DNA from: CBDDLD01 sp965250025
GTDB taxonomy: Bacteria; Bacteroidota; Bacteroidia; Flavobacteriales; Flavobacteriaceae
Length of the DNA stretch: 64,000 bases
Direction of reading: 5' to 3'
NCBI GenBank assembly: GCA_965250025.1
Contig: OZ252283.1
Location: forward strand, 1,612,001-1,676,000
A model generated the notes under the pieces. That model ran no database searches, was not told where the DNA came from, and saw only the letters and a list, made by a program, of their open reading frames with translations. Shown here one piece after another: positions 61,798 through 64,000 of this stretch. Numbering within the stretch: the stretch's first letter is position 1; each line of letters begins with the position of its first letter. The position numbers were made by a program, and so were the translations under genes.

Positions 61798-61843
61798 TAA
61801 AAATTCCGTAGTCTAAGACAATGCAAATCCTACGGAATTTTCA
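61798..61843 (-). terminator. Intrinsic terminator of gapA
   Basis: AAAATTCCGTAG and its perfect 12-base complement with an 18-base loop, followed on the minus strand by TTTTTATTT. It separates gapA from the kinase-mgsA unit and could allow partial read-through. Confidence 0.8.
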
Positions 61844-61859
61844 GAATTCATATTATCGA

Positions 61860-62861
61860 CTATAATGCATTAACTTTTTGCGCTAAATCTACTAATTTAT
61901 TTGAATACGCAAATTCATTATCGTACCAAGACACGACCTTAAAGAATTTGGAATTCAACTCAATTCCTGCTCCGGCATCGAAGATACTTGTACGTGTATC
62001 ACTTACAAAATCCTGAGAAACTACACTTTCTTCAGTATAACCTAAAATGCCTTTCATAGCACCTTCAGAAGCAGATTTAAACGCTTCTTTTATAGCTTCG
62101 TAAGACGTATCATTTTGCAACCTCACTGTTAGATCTACTACAGAAACATCTGCTGTAGGTACTCTAAAAGCCATACCTGTAAGCTTGCCATTTAATTTAG
62201 GTATTACTTTACCTACGGCTTTAGCAGCTCCTGTTGTAGAAGGTATAATGTTATTTAATGCTGAGCGTCCTAGTCTGTAATTCTTACGAGATGGACCATC
62301 GACTGTTAATTGTGTGGCTGTTGAGGCATGAATTGTTGTCATTAACGCTTCTTCAATTCCGAAGTTGTCATCTAAGACTTTAGCAACAGGTGCTAAACAG
62401 TTCGTTGTGCATGAAGCATTAGATACAATGTTATGATCTGCGGTTAACTCATCATCATTAACACCCATTACAAACATTGGCGCGTCTTTACTTGGTGCAG
62501 AGATAACAACTTTCTTAGCTCCTGCGTCAATATGATACTGTGCGGTTTCTAAGGTGGTAAAGATTCCTGTACATTCTGCAACTACATCGGTACCTACTTC
62601 ATCCCACTTTAGGTTTTTAGGATCGCGTTCAGCTGTGACTCTTATGGTTTTTCCGTCAACAACTAATTGCCCATTTTTGACTTCTACTGTACCGTCAAAA
62701 CGACCGTGTACGGAATCGTATTTTAATAAGTATGCTAAATGCTCAACATCTAGCAAATCGTTAATAGCAACTACATCCACATCTGGACGCTTAACTGTTG
62801 CTCTAAAAACTATTCTTCCAATTCTACCGAATCCGTTAATTCCTAACTTTAAATTTGACAT
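61860..62861 (-). CDS. gapA: Glyceraldehyde-3-phosphate dehydrogenase, type I
   Basis: A 333-residue glycolytic dehydrogenase. NAD-binding GINGFGRIGR (7-16) and ND at 34-35 point to NAD; the active-site SNASCTTNCLAP has C151 and the catalytic H178 is in TTIHAS. The end SWYDNEFAYSNKLVDL is canonical. It is in one unit with pfkA (33-base gap). The usual Bacteroidota protein length is kept. Confidence 0.97.
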   Translation of the reverse strand: MSNLKLGINGFGRIGRIVFRATVKRPDVDVVAINDLLDVEHLAYLLKYDSVHGRFDGTVEVKNGQLVVDGKTIRVTAERDPKNLKWDEVGTDVVAECTGIFTTLETAQYHIDAGAKKVVISAPSKDAPMFVMGVNDDELTADHNIVSNASCTTNCLAPVAKVLDDNFGIEEALMTTIHASTATQLTVDGPSRKNYRLGRSALNNIIPSTTGAAKAVGKVIPKLNGKLTGMAFRVPTADVSVVDLTVRLQNDTSYEAIKEAFKSASEGAMKGILGYTEESVVSQDFVSDTRTSIFDAGAGIELNSKFFKVVSWYDNEFAYSNKLVDLAQKVNAL

Positions 62862-62894
62862 AATTTCTATTACGTTTTTTTGTTGTTTTTTTAT

Positions 62895-63881
62895 TTAAAT
62901 GGTCATAATATCTGAAACTCTTAACAGTTCCATATTAATTTTTGATTGGCCTTTTATGGCTTGATCTAACGGTGTTAACACCATGATATCATCCTTTAAG
63001 CCAACCATACTGTTACTTTTTCCTGTGATTAGGCTTTCTACTGCTTTCACGCCCATTCTGCTTGCCAAAACCCTGTCAAAACATGATGGTGACCCGCCAC
63101 GCTGCATATGCCCTAAAACTGAGACTCTCACTTCGTATTCTGCCATATTTTCCTCAACATAATCTTTAAGCTCGAAAACATTTTTACCTATTTTATCGCC
63201 TTCAGCTACAACAACTATACTTGAAGATTTGCCTGACTCCTTACTTCGTCGTAAGGACTCCAATAACCTGTCTAGCCCTAGATCTTCCTCAGGTATCAGT
63301 ATTTCTTCTGCTCCGGCTCCAACACCTACATTAAGCGCTATATGCCCAACATCTCTACCCATAACCTCAACAAAGAATAAACGGTTATGAGAACTGGCTG
63401 TGTCTCTGATTTTATCTATGGCATCTACAACTGTGTTCAATGCTGTATCGTATCCTAAGGTATGGGTAGTTCCGAAAATATCATTATCTATGGTTCCCGG
63501 TATACCCATGACTGGTATTTGGAATTCCTGACTAAATATCATGGCTCCGGTAAAACTACCATCACCGCCTATAACCACAAAAGCATCAATGCCAGCTTTT
63601 TTGAGCGCATCATATGCTTTTTGCCTGCCTTCTTTGGTTCTGAAGGCTTTAGATCGGGCCGATTTGAGAATGGTACCGCCTTTGTTGATAATGCCTTTAA
63701 CACTACGGGCATTCATTTCCACAAAATCGCCTTCTATCATACCTTCATAGCCTCTGTAAATACCATAACATTCAATACTGTGAAAGGCACAGGTTCTGAC
63801 CACAGAACGAATTGCGGCGTTCATTCCCGGAGAGTCTCCTCCGGAAGTCATTACTCCTATTCGCTTTATTTTATGTAACAT
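62895..63881 (-). CDS. pfkA: ATP-dependent 6-phosphofructokinase
   Basis: A 328-residue PfkA that makes fructose 1,6-bisphosphate, the committing step of glycolysis. GGDSPGMNAAIR (14-25), VIGGDGSFTGA (near 105), the catalytic GTIDNDI (near 129) and MGRDVGHIAL are present, as is the MQRGGSPSCFDR segment. GGDGS indicates use of ATP rather than pyrophosphate (which has GGDDS). It is the first gene of the pfkA-gapA unit, at the right end of the window. Confidence 0.96.
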   Translation of the reverse strand: MLHKIKRIGVMTSGGDSPGMNAAIRSVVRTCAFHSIECYGIYRGYEGMIEGDFVEMNARSVKGIINKGGTILKSARSKAFRTKEGRQKAYDALKKAGIDAFVVIGGDGSFTGAMIFSQEFQIPVMGIPGTIDNDIFGTTHTLGYDTALNTVVDAIDKIRDTASSHNRLFFVEVMGRDVGHIALNVGVGAGAEEILIPEEDLGLDRLLESLRRSKESGKSSSIVVVAEGDKIGKNVFELKDYVEENMAEYEVRVSVLGHMQRGGSPSCFDRVLASRMGVKAVESLITGKSNSMVGLKDDIMVLTPLDQAIKGQSKINMELLRVSDIMTI

Positions 63882-64000
63882 ATTCGCTAATTCTTTTAAG
63901 TAAAATTACTAAGAATAAGCTATAATTAAGTGACTATTATCATAAAATAATGTCCGAAAAAATAATTCAAACGTTTTCGTTAATAACTAATTTGAAAAAA

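Noticed and set aside
63462..63878. 138-residue plus-strand frame opposite pfkA
   Set aside because: Lies wholly opposite the conserved pfkA coding sequence and shows no protein family features.

Overview
The window is a chromosomal segment of a Bacteroidota bacterium, almost certainly a (probably marine) Flavobacteriaceae. Supporting signs are AT-rich DNA; promoters of the Bacteroidota type (TTG, about 20 bases, TAnnTTTG); proteins with type IX secretion (T9SS) C-terminal sorting domains; a TonB-dependent receptor with a carboxypeptidase-like N-terminal domain; and many flavobacterial families (DUF6146, DUF6787, DUF6638, CAL67264, DUF5916, DUF3667). I see no rRNA, tRNA, CRISPR array, insertion sequence or phage. 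Genes are closely packed, and strong hairpin terminators separate most transcription units.

Layout. 1-2.6 kb: end of a BatA-like membrane protein, a degenerate dihydroorotase, a small membrane protein and an esterase. 2.6-8.0 kb: an MBL hydrolase, a conserved protein of unknown function, Bcp peroxiredoxin, a cysteine-free endonuclease III and an ECF sigma factor. 8.2-17.2 kb: uvrA, a DUF3667 protein, a secreted Arg/Tyr-rich protein behind a sigma-54-like promoter, a TlpA-type thioredoxin, a T9SS-exported NHL-repeat protein and a membrane-bound AraC regulator. 17.3-21.6 kb: an accessory island with a decayed gene remnant and two genes. The first encodes a 967-residue protein with two F-box-associated (FBA)-like domains, a trypsin-like protease and a PLAT-like domain, without a signal peptide. 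21.7-30.4 kb: ferredoxin, LuxC-like acyl-CoA reductase, serC-serA, small conserved proteins and a possible metal-uptake unit (His-rich protein, TonB receptor, acidic lipoprotein). 30.4-40.5 kb: DUF5916 protein, LolD-like ATPase, fumC, hutI and hutG (histidine degradation) and a MarR-GNAT fusion.

40.5-48.9 kb: a flavobacterial palindromic repeat flanked by a duplication, then a six-gene minus-strand cluster: coiled-coil protein, unknown protein, AAA+ ATPase, DUF6638 protein and two membrane proteins. Its function is unknown. 49-55.2 kb: an MBL lipoprotein, ettA, and a redox/electrophile-type regulon (flavin reductase, GNAT, MarR, two pirins) sharing two copies of one palindromic operator. 55.3-64 kb: a T9SS-exported peptidylarginine deiminase-like enzyme, an acyl-CoA carboxylase beta subunit, an MFS transporter, and a glycolytic block (pfkA-gapA, then an N-acetylglucosamine kinase-like gene and mgsA).

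The strongest candidates for new biology are the FBA-protease-PLAT cassette (17.6-21.6 kb) and the AAA+/coiled-coil/membrane cluster (40.8-48.9 kb). Domain calls come from reading motifs by eye; no searches were run.
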